From: DASUPK01 sp963815665
Lineage (GTDB): Bacteria > Actinomycetota > Thermoleophilia > Solirubrobacterales > 70-9
Reading direction: 5' to 3'
NCBI GenBank assembly: GCA_963815665.1
Contig: CAWFHN010000008.1
Coordinates: 1-64,000, forward strand
Length of the DNA: 64,000 nucleotides
Part shown: piece by piece, positions 49,887 to 58,900 of the stretch
How positions within the stretch are numbered: the stretch's first letter is position 1
Layout of the letters: every line of letters begins with the position of its first letter
The notes under the pieces: generated by a model
What the model saw: the letters and a program-made list of their open reading frames with translations, nothing else
Database searches by the model: none
Told to the model about the DNA's origin: nothing
Made by a program: the position numbers and the translations under genes

Positions 49887-50735
49887 ATGTTTCTCGGCTT
49901 GAGCGAGGCCCTTACCTGGATCGAGTCCCCGAGCGATGCCGAGTTCATGTCGTCGGGTCCGGCTCCGCGCTTCCGGGTCGGCGAGGTCGAGTTCCGCTGC
50001 GAGTTTGCCCCCTCCGAGGACCGGCTGTTCTCGATCCGCAAGGACCGGGCCGGGATCGAGGCATACCTCGAGATCATCGAACGGTTCAAGGGAGACAACT
50101 TCGTCGAACTGGGAATCGGCTCCGGCGGCAGCGTCGCCCTGACCGCGCTCGTCGCACCGCCCCGCAAGCTCGTCGCCCTCGACATCGGAGCGGAACGCAT
50201 CGAAGCCCTCGACGCCCTGGTCACCGAGCGCGGCCTCGCCGAGCGCGTCGGGCTGCACTATGGCGTCGACCAGGGAAACCGGGAGCAGCTGGCGGCGATC
50301 CTCGACGACGAGTTCGGCGACGAGCCGATGGGACTCGTCATCGACGACGCCTCGCACCGGCTTGACGAGACACGTGCGTCGTTCGAGCTTCTCTTCCCGA
50401 GGCTGCGCCCGGGCGGGCTGTTCGTGATCGAGGACTGGAACCACCAGCATCTCGTCACCCGAGCCCTGGCGGCCACGCTCGACGACCCGAGCCCGGAGGA
50501 GCTCAAGGCGGGCGTCGAGCGATTCCTCGCCGACTCAGGTCGGGCGGGACCGTCGCTCGTTCGCCTGGTCATCCAGCTGATCCTCGCCCAAGCGGAATCG
50601 GATGAGTTCGTGAGCGAGGTGCGCGTCGACCTGCACGGAGCTCACATCTACAGAGGAGGCGGCGAGCTCGATCCGTCGGCCTTCCGCATCGCGGACCTGA
50701 TCGCGAACGACTTCGGGCTCCTCTCGGGCGAGTAG
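49887..50735 (+). CDS. Class I SAM-dependent methyltransferase (CmcI/TylF-like fold), substrate unknown
   Basis: The 282-residue protein has a SAM-binding motif I FVELGIGSGGSVAL (about residue 72), an acidic ALDIGAERIEAL (about residue 97), and the DxD-like VIDDASHRLDET (about residue 153) plus GGLFVIEDWNH (about residue 184), which resemble metal-dependent O-methyltransferases and cephalosporin-hydroxylase-like proteins of glycan or natural-product clusters. It starts at ATG 49887 after a GGGAGGAGGGA ribosome-binding site. It stands alone on the plus strand between cysK and the Rrf2 gene, so no pathway can be assigned. Confidence 0.78.
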   Translation: MFLGLSEALTWIESPSDAEFMSSGPAPRFRVGEVEFRCEFAPSEDRLFSIRKDRAGIEAYLEIIERFKGDNFVELGIGSGGSVALTALVAPPRKLVALDIGAERIEALDALVTERGLAERVGLHYGVDQGNREQLAAILDDEFGDEPMGLVIDDASHRLDETRASFELLFPRLRPGGLFVIEDWNHQHLVTRALAATLDDPSPEELKAGVERFLADSGRAGPSLVRLVIQLILAQAESDEFVSEVRVDLHGAHIYRGGGELDPSAFRIADLIANDFGLLSGE

Positions 50736-50757
50736 GCGCCCGCGCTTGTCACGCTTT

Positions 50758-51156
50758 CTAGATGTGGTACATCCCCGTGCCGGCCTCGTCGGCCTCGCGG
50801 CGGGCGATGTCGGCGATCGTCGCGGAGCGGAAGGTGGTGCGCAGGGACTCGACCCCCTCCTCCCAGATGCCGCCGGCCTCCTTGCCCTCCTGGCCGACGA
50901 CGCCGTCGAGCGCCTGGACCACCTCGAGGACGTTGATCTGGTCGGCCGGGCGCGCGAGCGTGTAGCCGCCCTTCGCCCCTCGGTGGCTGACCAGGATGCC
51001 GGCGCGTCGCAGGGTCGAGAAGAGCTGCTCCAGGAACTGGACGGGGATGCCGCGGCGCTCGGCGACCTGTCCGATCGGCATCGGGCTCTCGCCGGCGCGC
51101 GCCAGCTCCGCCAGCGCCACCACCGCGTAACGTGACTTCGAGGTGACCGAGATCAC
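50758..51156 (-). CDS. Rrf2-family transcriptional regulator without Fe-S cysteines
   Basis: The 132-residue protein has the Rrf2 winged helix: SKSRYAVVALAELARAG (about residue 6), PIGQVAERRGIPVQFLEQLFSTLRRAGIL (about 28-56) and SHRGAKGGYTLAR (about residue 58). No cysteine is present, so it lacks the [2Fe-2S] ligands of IscR and is more like CymR, the cysteine regulator that acts with CysK in Firmicutes. cysK and cysE are 0.9-2.4 kb away, which makes cysteine regulation a reasonable guess. GTG 51156 gives the family N-terminus; the longer open frame is rejected. Confidence 0.88.
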   Translation of the reverse strand: MISVTSKSRYAVVALAELARAGESPMPIGQVAERRGIPVQFLEQLFSTLRRAGILVSHRGAKGGYTLARPADQINVLEVVQALDGVVGQEGKEAGGIWEEGVESLRTTFRSATIADIARREADEAGTGMYHI

Positions 51157-51189
51157 GCCATCCGTTTTAGCGGGCCGCGCGGCGTCGCG

Positions 51190-51615
51190 ATGAATCGACC
51201 CAACCGAGCCCTGCTGCGCGCGCTCGCCCCGCTGGCGGTGATGGGCCTGATCTTCTACCTCTCGGCGCAGCCGGCCGCGGCCCACCACGCCTGGTGGGAG
51301 TTCGTGGTGCGCAAGCTCGGTCACGTCACCGGCTACGCGCTGCTGACGGCGCTCTGGGCCTGGGCGCTGCAGGGGGTCGTCAGGCGGCCCGTCCTGATCG
51401 CCGTCTGCATCGCCCTGGCCTACGCCTGCACGGACGAGTTCCACCAGACCTTCGTGCGCGGCAGGCACGGGAGCCCGGTTGACGTCGGGGTCGATGCGAT
51501 CGGCATGGCGATCGCCGTGATCCTGATCCGCGCACGCCGGCCCTCCCTCAAGGGAAGAGGGAAGGTCGACGCCAGAGAGAGAGCTCCTAAATCCAGCCTT
51601 GCTCGGTCGCCATGA
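51190..51615 (+). CDS. VanZ-like membrane protein
   Basis: The 141-residue protein shows the VanZ-like layout: helices near residues 10-25, 45-62 and 68-82, KLGHVTGYALLTALWAW (about residue 42), DEFHQTFVRGRHGSPVDVGVDAIG (about residues 82-105, split here as DEFHQTFVRGR and HGSPVDVGVDAIG) and a final helix. VanZ-type proteins are linked to teicoplanin resistance in enterococci but most relatives are uncharacterised. The 3' end overlaps the convergent HDOD-LuxR gene by 29 bases. Confidence 0.85.
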   Translation: MNRPNRALLRALAPLAVMGLIFYLSAQPAAAHHAWWEFVVRKLGHVTGYALLTALWAWALQGVVRRPVLIAVCIALAYACTDEFHQTFVRGRHGSPVDVGVDAIGMAIAVILIRARRPSLKGRGKVDARERAPKSSLARSP

Positions 51616-52642
51616 GGACCGCCTGCGCGCGGTCCAGGGCGCCCAGCTTGCCGTACACGTTGTGCAGGTGGCTGCGTACCGTGCTCGCGGAGAGATCGAG
51701 CTCCACGGCGATCTGCTTGTAGACCTTGCCCTCGGCGAGGCGCCTGAGGACGTCCAGCTCTCGAGAGGAGAGCGGACACGGGCCGGTGGCCCGGCGACGT
51801 GACCCCTTGCCCTGGGGAAGCTCGTAGAGGACCATGCGCACGGCGGTCTCGTCCATGCCGCAGCTCTCAGCGGCCTCGACGAGATCCGTGGTGCTGACGG
51901 GACAGTCCTCGATGTGGGCGGCGACCATGTCCGCGACGCGGATCACGGCGGCCATCCCCTCCGCCTGACGGGTGTGATGGCGCTCGATCGCCTCGGCGAC
52001 GCGCGCGTGCACGCCCCAGCGGCGGGTGAGGACGCCGCCGACGAGCGCGTGGTCGATGCCGAGCTCGCGGCGCTCCTCGGCGATCCGGTCGTCGGGGGTG
52101 GCTCCGCGCCGGTCGAAGCGCTCGGCATAGCCCGGATGCAGACGCGCGAGAACGGGCCTGCCGATGTCATGGAGGATCGCGGCCAGGGCCAGCTCGTCGC
52201 GGTCGCCGATCCCGCTGATCTCGGCGATGCGGTCGGCCGCCCGCTGCACCGCCAGGGCGTGCAGCCGGAAGCGGTCCGGGGCGAGGGCGAGTCGCCCGTC
52301 ACCGTTGAAGAGGTCGTATGAGGGGGCCGAGCGCAAAATCGCCTCGACCGCGCCCGGACCGAGCCGCTCGACGCCGTCCGAGACGCTGTGGATGCGGCCG
52401 CTGCCCTGAAGCTGCCCGGCGGCGCGGATGATCGCGCTGGTGAGGCCGACGTCGGCCTCGACCACCGCGGCCACCTCGTGTGGCGGAGCGCCACGGTTTA
52501 CCTGCTCGAGGGCCTGCTCGCGGCCCTCCTGGAGGGCGGGCTGGCGCTCTGCCTCGTCGAAGGCCGCCGCCAGGACGCGCCCGCGGCCCTCGCCTCGGAC
52601 GCTCGTCTGGACACCCCGTGTGGACGTGGCCGTGCTCGCCAT
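51587..52642 (-). CDS. HDOD-domain regulator with C-terminal LuxR helix-turn-helix
   Basis: The 351-residue protein combines an HDOD/HD domain (about residues 40-250; VEADVGLTSAIIRAAGQ, LAAILHDIGRPVLARLHPGY, VGGVLTRRWG, IRVADMVAAHIED) with a LuxR/GerE DNA-binding domain at the C-terminus (about 285-351; CPLSSRELDVLRRLAEGKVY, then DLSASTVRSHLHNVYGKLGA). The HD pair of the LHDIG motif is kept, unlike most HDOD proteins, so phosphodiesterase activity is possible. It probably senses a signal through the HD part and binds DNA. It sits alone; its targets are unknown. Confidence 0.87.
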   Translation of the reverse strand: MASTATSTRGVQTSVRGEGRGRVLAAAFDEAERQPALQEGREQALEQVNRGAPPHEVAAVVEADVGLTSAIIRAAGQLQGSGRIHSVSDGVERLGPGAVEAILRSAPSYDLFNGDGRLALAPDRFRLHALAVQRAADRIAEISGIGDRDELALAAILHDIGRPVLARLHPGYAERFDRRGATPDDRIAEERRELGIDHALVGGVLTRRWGVHARVAEAIERHHTRQAEGMAAVIRVADMVAAHIEDCPVSTTDLVEAAESCGMDETAVRMVLYELPQGKGSRRRATGPCPLSSRELDVLRRLAEGKVYKQIAVELDLSASTVRSHLHNVYGKLGALDRAQAVLMATEQGWI

Positions 52643-52691
52643 GCGGTAGTCATCGGCACTCGCCTACCGATTGTTTAGCCCATCCGTTGAT

Positions 52692-54079
52692 CTACCCAGA
52701 AGTGGGTTTTTCGACCTCCGTAGAAAGCCGCCGCACCGCATTCTCGATCCGCTCCAGTGAACGGTCCTTGCCCAGCACGGCGAGCGACTCGAAGATGCCC
52801 GGCGAGACCGCGGTGCCGGTGATCGCCACGCGAACGGGCTGATAGAGCTTGCCGGGCTTCACCTCGTGGTCGGCGAGGATCCGCCCCAGCGCGGTCTCCA
52901 GCTCGGCCGGCTCGAAGGATTCGGCGCCGCGGAGCGCCTCGAGGGCATCCGTGAGCAGCGGCAGGGCGCCGTCCTTCATCACCTTCTTCCAGGCCCTCTC
53001 GTCGGTCTCGGGCTCCTCGAAGAGGAACCCGATCAGCGGCCAGACCTCGTCCAGGGTCTGCGCCTTCTCCTGGGCGATCTCGCAGGCGGCGCGCAGGCGC
53101 TCGTCCGGCTCGCGGCCGACGTGGCGGGCGACCGCGGCCGTGTAGTCGTCCAGATCCATCTCGCGCATGAAGCGGCCGTTCAGCCAGCGCAGCTTCTGCT
53201 CGTCGAAGATCGCGCTGGCGCGGCCCACGTCGGCGATGTCGAAGCGCTCGATCAGCTCGTCGGTGCTCATGATCGTCGTGTCGTCCTGTGTGCCCCAGCC
53301 CAGCAGCGCCAGGTAGTTCCGGACGGCGGCGGGCAGATAGCCCCCGTCGCGGAGCTCCTGCACGCTGGCGGCTCCGTGGCGCTTGGAGAGCTTCTTGCCG
53401 TCGGGGCCGTGGAGCAGCGGCAGGTGCGCGTAGTGCGGCGGGTCGACCCCGAGCGCCTCCATCACCAGGTCCTGCTTCGGTGTGTTGGAGAGATGGTCGT
53501 CACCGCGAATAACGTGGGTGATCCCCATGTCCGCGTCGTCGACGGCGACCGCGAAGTTGTAGAGGACGGACCCATCGGCCCTGGCGATCACGAAGTCGTC
53601 CGAGCTTGCGTTCGGGAACCGCACCTCGCCGCGGATCTCATCCTCGACCACCGTGTCTCCCTCATCCGGGGCCCGCAGGCGCACGGCGGCGTCCGGATCG
53701 TCGCTCGGCTCGCCGCGGTAGCCCCGGTTGCCGTGCGACTTCTTCCAGGCGGCGACGTCCTCGCCGGTCGCCGAGTCGCGGTAGGCGCGGCCGGAGGCGA
53801 GCAGCTCCTCGAGCCGCTCGCGGTGTCGCTCGGCGCGCTCTGCCTGGCTCAAGGGCCCCTCGTCCCAGTCGAGCTCCAGCCAGCGCAGCGCGTCCAGGAT
53901 CTGCTCGACGTTCTCGGGAGTGGAGCGCTCGCGGTCGGTGTCCTCGATCCGCAGGATGAGCTCTCCCCCCGGCCGCGCGCGTAGAGCCAGTTGTACAGTG
54001 CCGTCCTCGCTCCCCCGATGTGGAGGGCGCCCGTCGGTGACGGGGCGAAGCGGACTCGAACTGGATCGGAGCTCATCAT
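52692..54079 (-). CDS. gltX: Glutamyl-tRNA synthetase, frameshifted near the N-terminus as given
   Basis: GltX charges tRNA(Glu) and, with GatCAB present, probably also tRNA(Gln). The N-terminus MMSSDPVRVRFAPSPTGALH with GGARTALYNWLYARGRG (HIGH motif as HIGG) is in one frame; GELILRIEDTDRERS and all later parts, including GDDHLSNTPKQ and the KLSKRHGAAS (KMSKS-type) motif, are in the next frame. The break is at a run of six C (53965-53970 plus strand; six G in the gene); adding one base restores a continuous 462-residue enzyme. As the gene is essential, a sequencing or assembly indel is most likely. The ATG overlaps the start codon of the divergent nfo gene. Confidence 0.9.
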
Positions 54080-54938
54080 GCTGATCGGCGCCCATGTTTC
54101 CACAGGGGGTGGCCTCTCCAAGGCCATCGGGCGCGCCGAGGACGCGCGCTGCGACGCGATCCAGATCTTCAACCAGAGCCCGCGGATGTGGAAGCCGACG
54201 CGCTACGTGGACGACGACTTCGCCGCCTTCCGGGAGGCGATGGAGGAATCCCGGGTCGAGGCGGTCGCGATCCACGCGATCTACCTGATCAATCCGGCGA
54301 CCAACGACAAGGAGATGCGGAAGAAGTCGCTCGACTCGCTCAGTCATGCCCTCCGCGTCGGGGACGGTATCGGGGCCATCGGGGTGGTCATCCATCCCGG
54401 CGCTCTCAAGGAGGACACACGCACCAACGCCCGCAAACGGGCGGTGAAGCTGATCAAGGAGGCGCTGGCCGAGACGGAGCGCTGCCCGATCCTCTACGAG
54501 AACACGGCCGGCTCACCCCAGCTCCTCGGCCGCGATTTCGACGAGACCGCCGACCTGATCGAGAAGACCGGTGGTCCCAAGCGCCTCGGGCTCTGCATCG
54601 ACTCGTGTCACCTGCACGCGACCGGGTATGACGTTCGCACGGCCCAAGGGATGAAGGCCCTCGTCGACGAGATCGACTCGAAGATCGGCCTGAAGCAGCT
54701 CAAGCTCCTGCACGTCAACGACTCGCGGGACGCGCGTGGATCGAACCGCGATCGCCATGCCCCCATCCCGAATGGAGAGATCGGCCGGAAGGGGATGCGC
54801 GCCTTCCTCGGCGAGCCGCGCCTGCAGGGGCTTCCGGCCGTCCTGGAGGGTCCGGGCATCGACGGCAAGGCGGTGGTCCGCGAGGACATCCAGATCGTCA
54901 GGCGACTGCACCGCGAGGCAATCCGAAAGGGAGGCTGA
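54078..54938 (+). CDS. nfo: Deoxyribonuclease IV (AP endonuclease)
   Basis: Nfo cleaves DNA at abasic sites in base excision repair using three zinc ions. The 286-residue TIM-barrel protein begins MLIGAHVSTGGGLSKAIGRA and has IFNQSPRMWK (about residue 33), the metal ligands in VVIHPGALKED (about residue 110), CPILYENTAG (about residue 141), CIDSCHLHATGYDV (about residue 174) and LLHVNDSRDARGSNRDRHAP (about residue 212), and a final EGPG Glu. ATG 54078 has GGAG nine bases upstream. Its start codon overlaps that of gltX on the other strand. Confidence 0.95.
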   Translation: MLIGAHVSTGGGLSKAIGRAEDARCDAIQIFNQSPRMWKPTRYVDDDFAAFREAMEESRVEAVAIHAIYLINPATNDKEMRKKSLDSLSHALRVGDGIGAIGVVIHPGALKEDTRTNARKRAVKLIKEALAETERCPILYENTAGSPQLLGRDFDETADLIEKTGGPKRLGLCIDSCHLHATGYDVRTAQGMKALVDEIDSKIGLKQLKLLHVNDSRDARGSNRDRHAPIPNGEIGRKGMRAFLGEPRLQGLPAVLEGPGIDGKAVVREDIQIVRRLHREAIRKGG

Positions 54939-55498
54939 TGCTCCTCAACCGGCGCGCTCTCGATGGGATCGCCGCCGGGGAGATCGACCTTGCCTTCCGG
55001 CGCTGGAAGCGACCCACCGTCAAGGCCGGCGGCACCTTGCGGAGTCGCGCTGGGGTTCTGGCCATCGACGCCGTCGAACCGGCCGGCGTGCGCAGCATCA
55101 GCGCCGAGGACGCCCGGCGCGCTGGCTTCGCCTCGCGCGCTGCGCTGCTCCGAAGCCTGCGCCCGCAGGGGCGCCTCTACCGGATCGAGTTTCACCGCCT
55201 TGGCGCCGACCCACGCGAGGTGCTGCGCGAGCGCGCCGAGATCAGCGCCGCCGAGCGCGCCGGGATCGACGCCCGCCTAGCCCGCATGGATGGCGCCCGC
55301 GGCGAGCCGTGGACCCGCCGGGTGCTCGAGCTGATAGCCGAGCGACCGGAGACCCTGGCGGCGGACCTGGCGGCCTCCCTCGGGATGGAGAAGGCGCCCT
55401 TCAAGCGAGGCGTCCGCAAGCTGAAGGAGCTTGGCCTGACCGAGAGCCTCCCGGTGGGCTACCGGCTCTCGCCGCGTGGCCGGGCCTACCTCAGCTGA
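54938..55498 (+). CDS. ASCH-like protein with C-terminal winged helix, unknown function
   Basis: The 186-residue protein has an N-terminal ASCH-like (PUA-related, RNA-binding) region (about residues 1-90; LLNRRALDGIAAGEIDLAFR, then RWKRPTVKAGGTLRSRAGVL) and a C-terminal winged-helix domain (about 120-186; VLELIAERPETLAADLAASLG, FKRGVRKLKELGLTES, GYRLSPRGRAYL). It starts in a TGATG overlap with nfo, so the two are coupled. A role as a nucleic-acid-binding regulator is plausible but inferred. Confidence 0.75.
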   Translation: MLLNRRALDGIAAGEIDLAFRRWKRPTVKAGGTLRSRAGVLAIDAVEPAGVRSISAEDARRAGFASRAALLRSLRPQGRLYRIEFHRLGADPREVLRERAEISAAERAGIDARLARMDGARGEPWTRRVLELIAERPETLAADLAASLGMEKAPFKRGVRKLKELGLTESLPVGYRLSPRGRAYLS

Positions 55499-55895
55499 GC
55501 GTGTTGCGCAGGTCGAACGCCCGGATCGATTCCGGGGTGTCGTCCGGGGCGTCGAAGAAGCGGCGGTTGACGCACTCGTGGCCGGGCCCGTCCCCCTCGT
55601 ATGCCCGCTCGACGCTGAACTCGCAGTGGGGCAGCGGGTCGCCGGTCATCTTGATACCGCCGAATCCCTCCCTGGTGCGCTCGGCGAGCAGGAACATGTC
55701 GAAGTCGATCTCGGCGCTGAAGACGTTGTTCATGCATCCCATGAAGCGGCCGCCGGTGCGAACGTCCTCGTAGGTGTAGAGGAACTTGCACCCCATCTCG
55801 AGGCATCCCGCCGGGTTGACCAGCTTGTCGCAGAAGGTTCGGCACTGGCGGCATTCGCCGGCGCTGCTGCGCTCCTGCTGTGTCTGCCTGGGCAC
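55491..55895 (-). CDS. Cysteine-rich small protein, unknown function
   Basis: I do not recognise the family. The 134-residue protein has eight cysteines (residues 15, 18, 22, 31, 36, 54, 91 and 108) with a CxxCxxxC start and CLEMGC, GCMNNVF and PHCEF later, suggesting a metal or Fe-S site. It has no signal peptide and no membrane helix. GTG 55895 is preceded by TAGACT 6 bases upstream, which supports a leaderless start. The stop overlaps the convergent ASCH-like gene by eight bases. Confidence 0.75.
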   Translation of the reverse strand: MPRQTQQERSSAGECRQCRTFCDKLVNPAGCLEMGCKFLYTYEDVRTGGRFMGCMNNVFSAEIDFDMFLLAERTREGFGGIKMTGDPLPHCEFSVERAYEGDGPGHECVNRRFFDAPDDTPESIRAFDLRNTLS

Positions 55896-55998
55896 GCGTT
55901 CAGTCTAGGACGACGTGCGGGCGGCTTGGGGATCGCTTGGCCGCTTCGGGACTTGCGCGAAGAGGGTCAAGTCTGCTAGCCGAAGGTTGACTGGCGGG

Positions 55999-58900
55999 TC
56001 AAGCCGCGGCCCGGGAACCGGTCCCCAGGAGGGTGTCGAGCTCGGCGTCGAGGCCGGCGGAGCGCCGGACCCGGTAGTCGCGGCCGAAGCGAAGCTCGCG
56101 AGTCCCCTGGCGCGTCTTCATCACCAGCAGCACCTCCGAGTCGCCGGGGAAGTGCTCGAGGATCCCCTTCAGCTCCTCGATCAGGGAGGCGCCGAACTGG
56201 GACGCATCGATGGCGAGGCTCAGGGGCCCGGTGTCCCGGGTGGCCCGCGCCTTGGCGACCTCGTCCTCCGTGGGTTCGAAGAGCTCCACCTCCTGCGCGA
56301 CCAGCTTGGTCTCCCCGCGGCCCTTGTGGTCGAGCCGGCCCCGCACGATGACGACCGCGTCTGCGGCCAGGAACTCCCTCGAGGCCTCATAGGCCTTGCC
56401 CATGACGAGCATCTCGACCTGGCCCTCGATGTCGTCGAGGGTCGCGAACGACATCAGCGAGCCGTTCTTCGAGGTGTGCCTCTTGAACTCCGTGATGATC
56501 CCGCCGACGCTCACCCAAGAGCCGTCGGACCGCTCGGCGAGGCTCGAGAGCGAGCAATCCACCCGGGAGCGCAGCGCGTCCTTCACCTCGGCCAGGGGAT
56601 GCGAGGAGAGGAACGTGCCGAGGGTCTCCTTCTCGAGCTGGAGCAGCTCGCGCTGATCGAACTCCTCGGCGCGGATCGGGGCGTGGTGCTGTCGCGACGG
56701 GCCCGACTCCTTCGCCCCGCCCCCGAGGTCGAAGATCGAGGATTGGCCCATTCGCGAGTCCTCCTGGGCCTTCTGGCCGAATGCGGTGGCGGCGGGCAGC
56801 GCCTCGAGCATCCCCCTCCGCGAGGCGCCCGTCGAGTCGAGTGCTCCGCATTTGACGAGGCATTCCACCGCGCGCTTGTTCACCGCCCGGGTGTCCACCC
56901 GCTCGCAGAAATCCCATAGTGAGGTGAAGTCCCCGCCGTCCGAACGAGCGTCGAGGATCGCCTGCACGGCGATGTGGCCGACGTTCTTCACCGCGTCGAG
57001 GCCGAAGCGGATGCTGTTGCCCGAGACCACGAAGCCGTGGTCGGAGCTGTTCACGTCCGGGGGCAGCACCTCGATATCCATCTCGGCGCAGCGGTTGACA
57101 AAGAACGGGACCTTGTCCTTGGTCGACATCACCGTCGAGATCAGGGCGGCCATGTACTCGGCCGGGTAGTTGGCGCGCAGCCAGGCGGTCCGGTAGGAGA
57201 TCATCGCGTAGCAGGCGGCATGGGAGCGATTGAACGAGTAGTCCGCGGCCGCCTCCATCAGCGACCAGAGATCCTGGGCGACACGTCGGTCCGTGTTCGA
57301 CGCCGTCATGCCCTCGAGGAACTTCTCCTTCATGGTCGCCATCAGCTCCCGCTTCTTCTTGCCGACCGCCTTGCGGAGATCGTCCGCCTCGGCGGGGCTG
57401 AAGCCGGCCATCTGCTTCGCGATCTCCATCAGCTGCTCCTGGTAGATCACGCAGCCGTAGGTCGCCTCGCTGATCGGACGCAGACGGGGGTCCGGATAGC
57501 GGACGGCCTCCGGATCGCGCTTGCCCTTGGCGTAGTCGGGGATGTAGCGCATCGCCCCCGGCCGATAGAGGGCGTTCAGCGCGACCAGGTCCTGGAACTC
57601 GGTCGGCTTCACGGTCTTGAGGGCATCCTGCATCCCCTCGGACTCGAACTGGAAGACGCCGATCGACTCTCCCCTGCGGAGCATCTCGTAGGTCTTGGGA
57701 TCGTCGGGCGGGATATCCTTGATGTCGATCCTCTCGCCGCGGGAGCGCTCGATGATCGCCACCGCGTCCTCGATCACGTCGAGATTGCGCAGGCCGAGGA
57801 AGTCCATCTTCAGCAGGCCGATCTCCTCGATCGGGCCCATCGAGTACTGGGTGACGGTCTTGTAGGCGCGCTCGGCCTTGCCGTTCCCGTTCCCGTTGCC
57901 GTTGCCGGCCCCGCGGTCCTCGGCGAGCTGCAGGGGGACGATCTCCTGGAGCGGCCGGTCGGCGATCACCACCGCGGCTGCGTGGATCGAGTGGTTGCGG
58001 ACGATGCCCTCGAGGCCCTGGGCCGTGTCGAGAATCTTCTGCGCGTCAGGATCGGAGTCGTAGGTCCGCTTCAGCTCCTCCCCCGGCTTCAGGCACTCCT
58101 CGAAGCTCGGGCTGCGGCCGAAGATCGGCTCGGGAATCTGCTTGGCGAGCCGGTCACCGGTCGCGTAGTCGTAGCCGAGGACGCGGGCACCGTCGCGAAT
58201 GGCCGCGCGCGGGGCCATCTTGCCGAAGGTGATGATCTGCGCGACGCACTCGCGCCCGTACTTGTCGGCGACGTAGCGGATCACCTGCTCGCGGCCGCGC
58301 ACCGAGAAGTCGATGTCGATGTCCGGCATGGACTTGCGGCCGGGGTTGAGGAAGCGCTCGAAGAGCAGATCGTTGGCGAGGGGATCGATGTCGGTGATCT
58401 CCAGGGCGAACGCAACGATCGATCCTGCGGCCGATCCGCGCCCCGGGCCCACCGCGATGCCGTTGTCCTTCGCGTAGGTGACGAAGTCCCAGACGATCAG
58501 GAAGTAGGACTCGAAGCCCATCTCGGAGATCACCCCGAGCTCGAAGTCGAAGCGCTCCATCGCCTCGGCCGGGATCGGGTCGCCGTACCGTTGCCGGAGT
58601 CCCTTGAGTGCGAGATCGCGGAGCATCTCCCCCGGCTCGACCCCGTCCGGCGTCGGGAAACGCGGCAGCAGGAGCTGGCCGAGCTGCATCTCCAGCTCGC
58701 AGCGCTCTGCTATCTCGAGGGTGCTGGCGACCGCCTCCGGCATGTCGGCGAAGGACTCCGACATCTCGTCCGAGCTCTTCAGATAGAACTCGTTGGTGTC
58801 GAAGCGAAGCTTCGGCTGCTCGATCGTCGACTTCGTCTGCACGCAGAGCAGCGCTGCATGGCTGTCGTAGTCCTCGCGGCGCAGGTAGTGCACGTCGGCG

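Noticed and set aside
52692..54395. 567-residue continuous minus-strand frame taken as full-length gltX
   Set aside because: Its first 140 residues are antisense to nfo and lack the HIGH region, which lies in another frame; the true start is near 54079.
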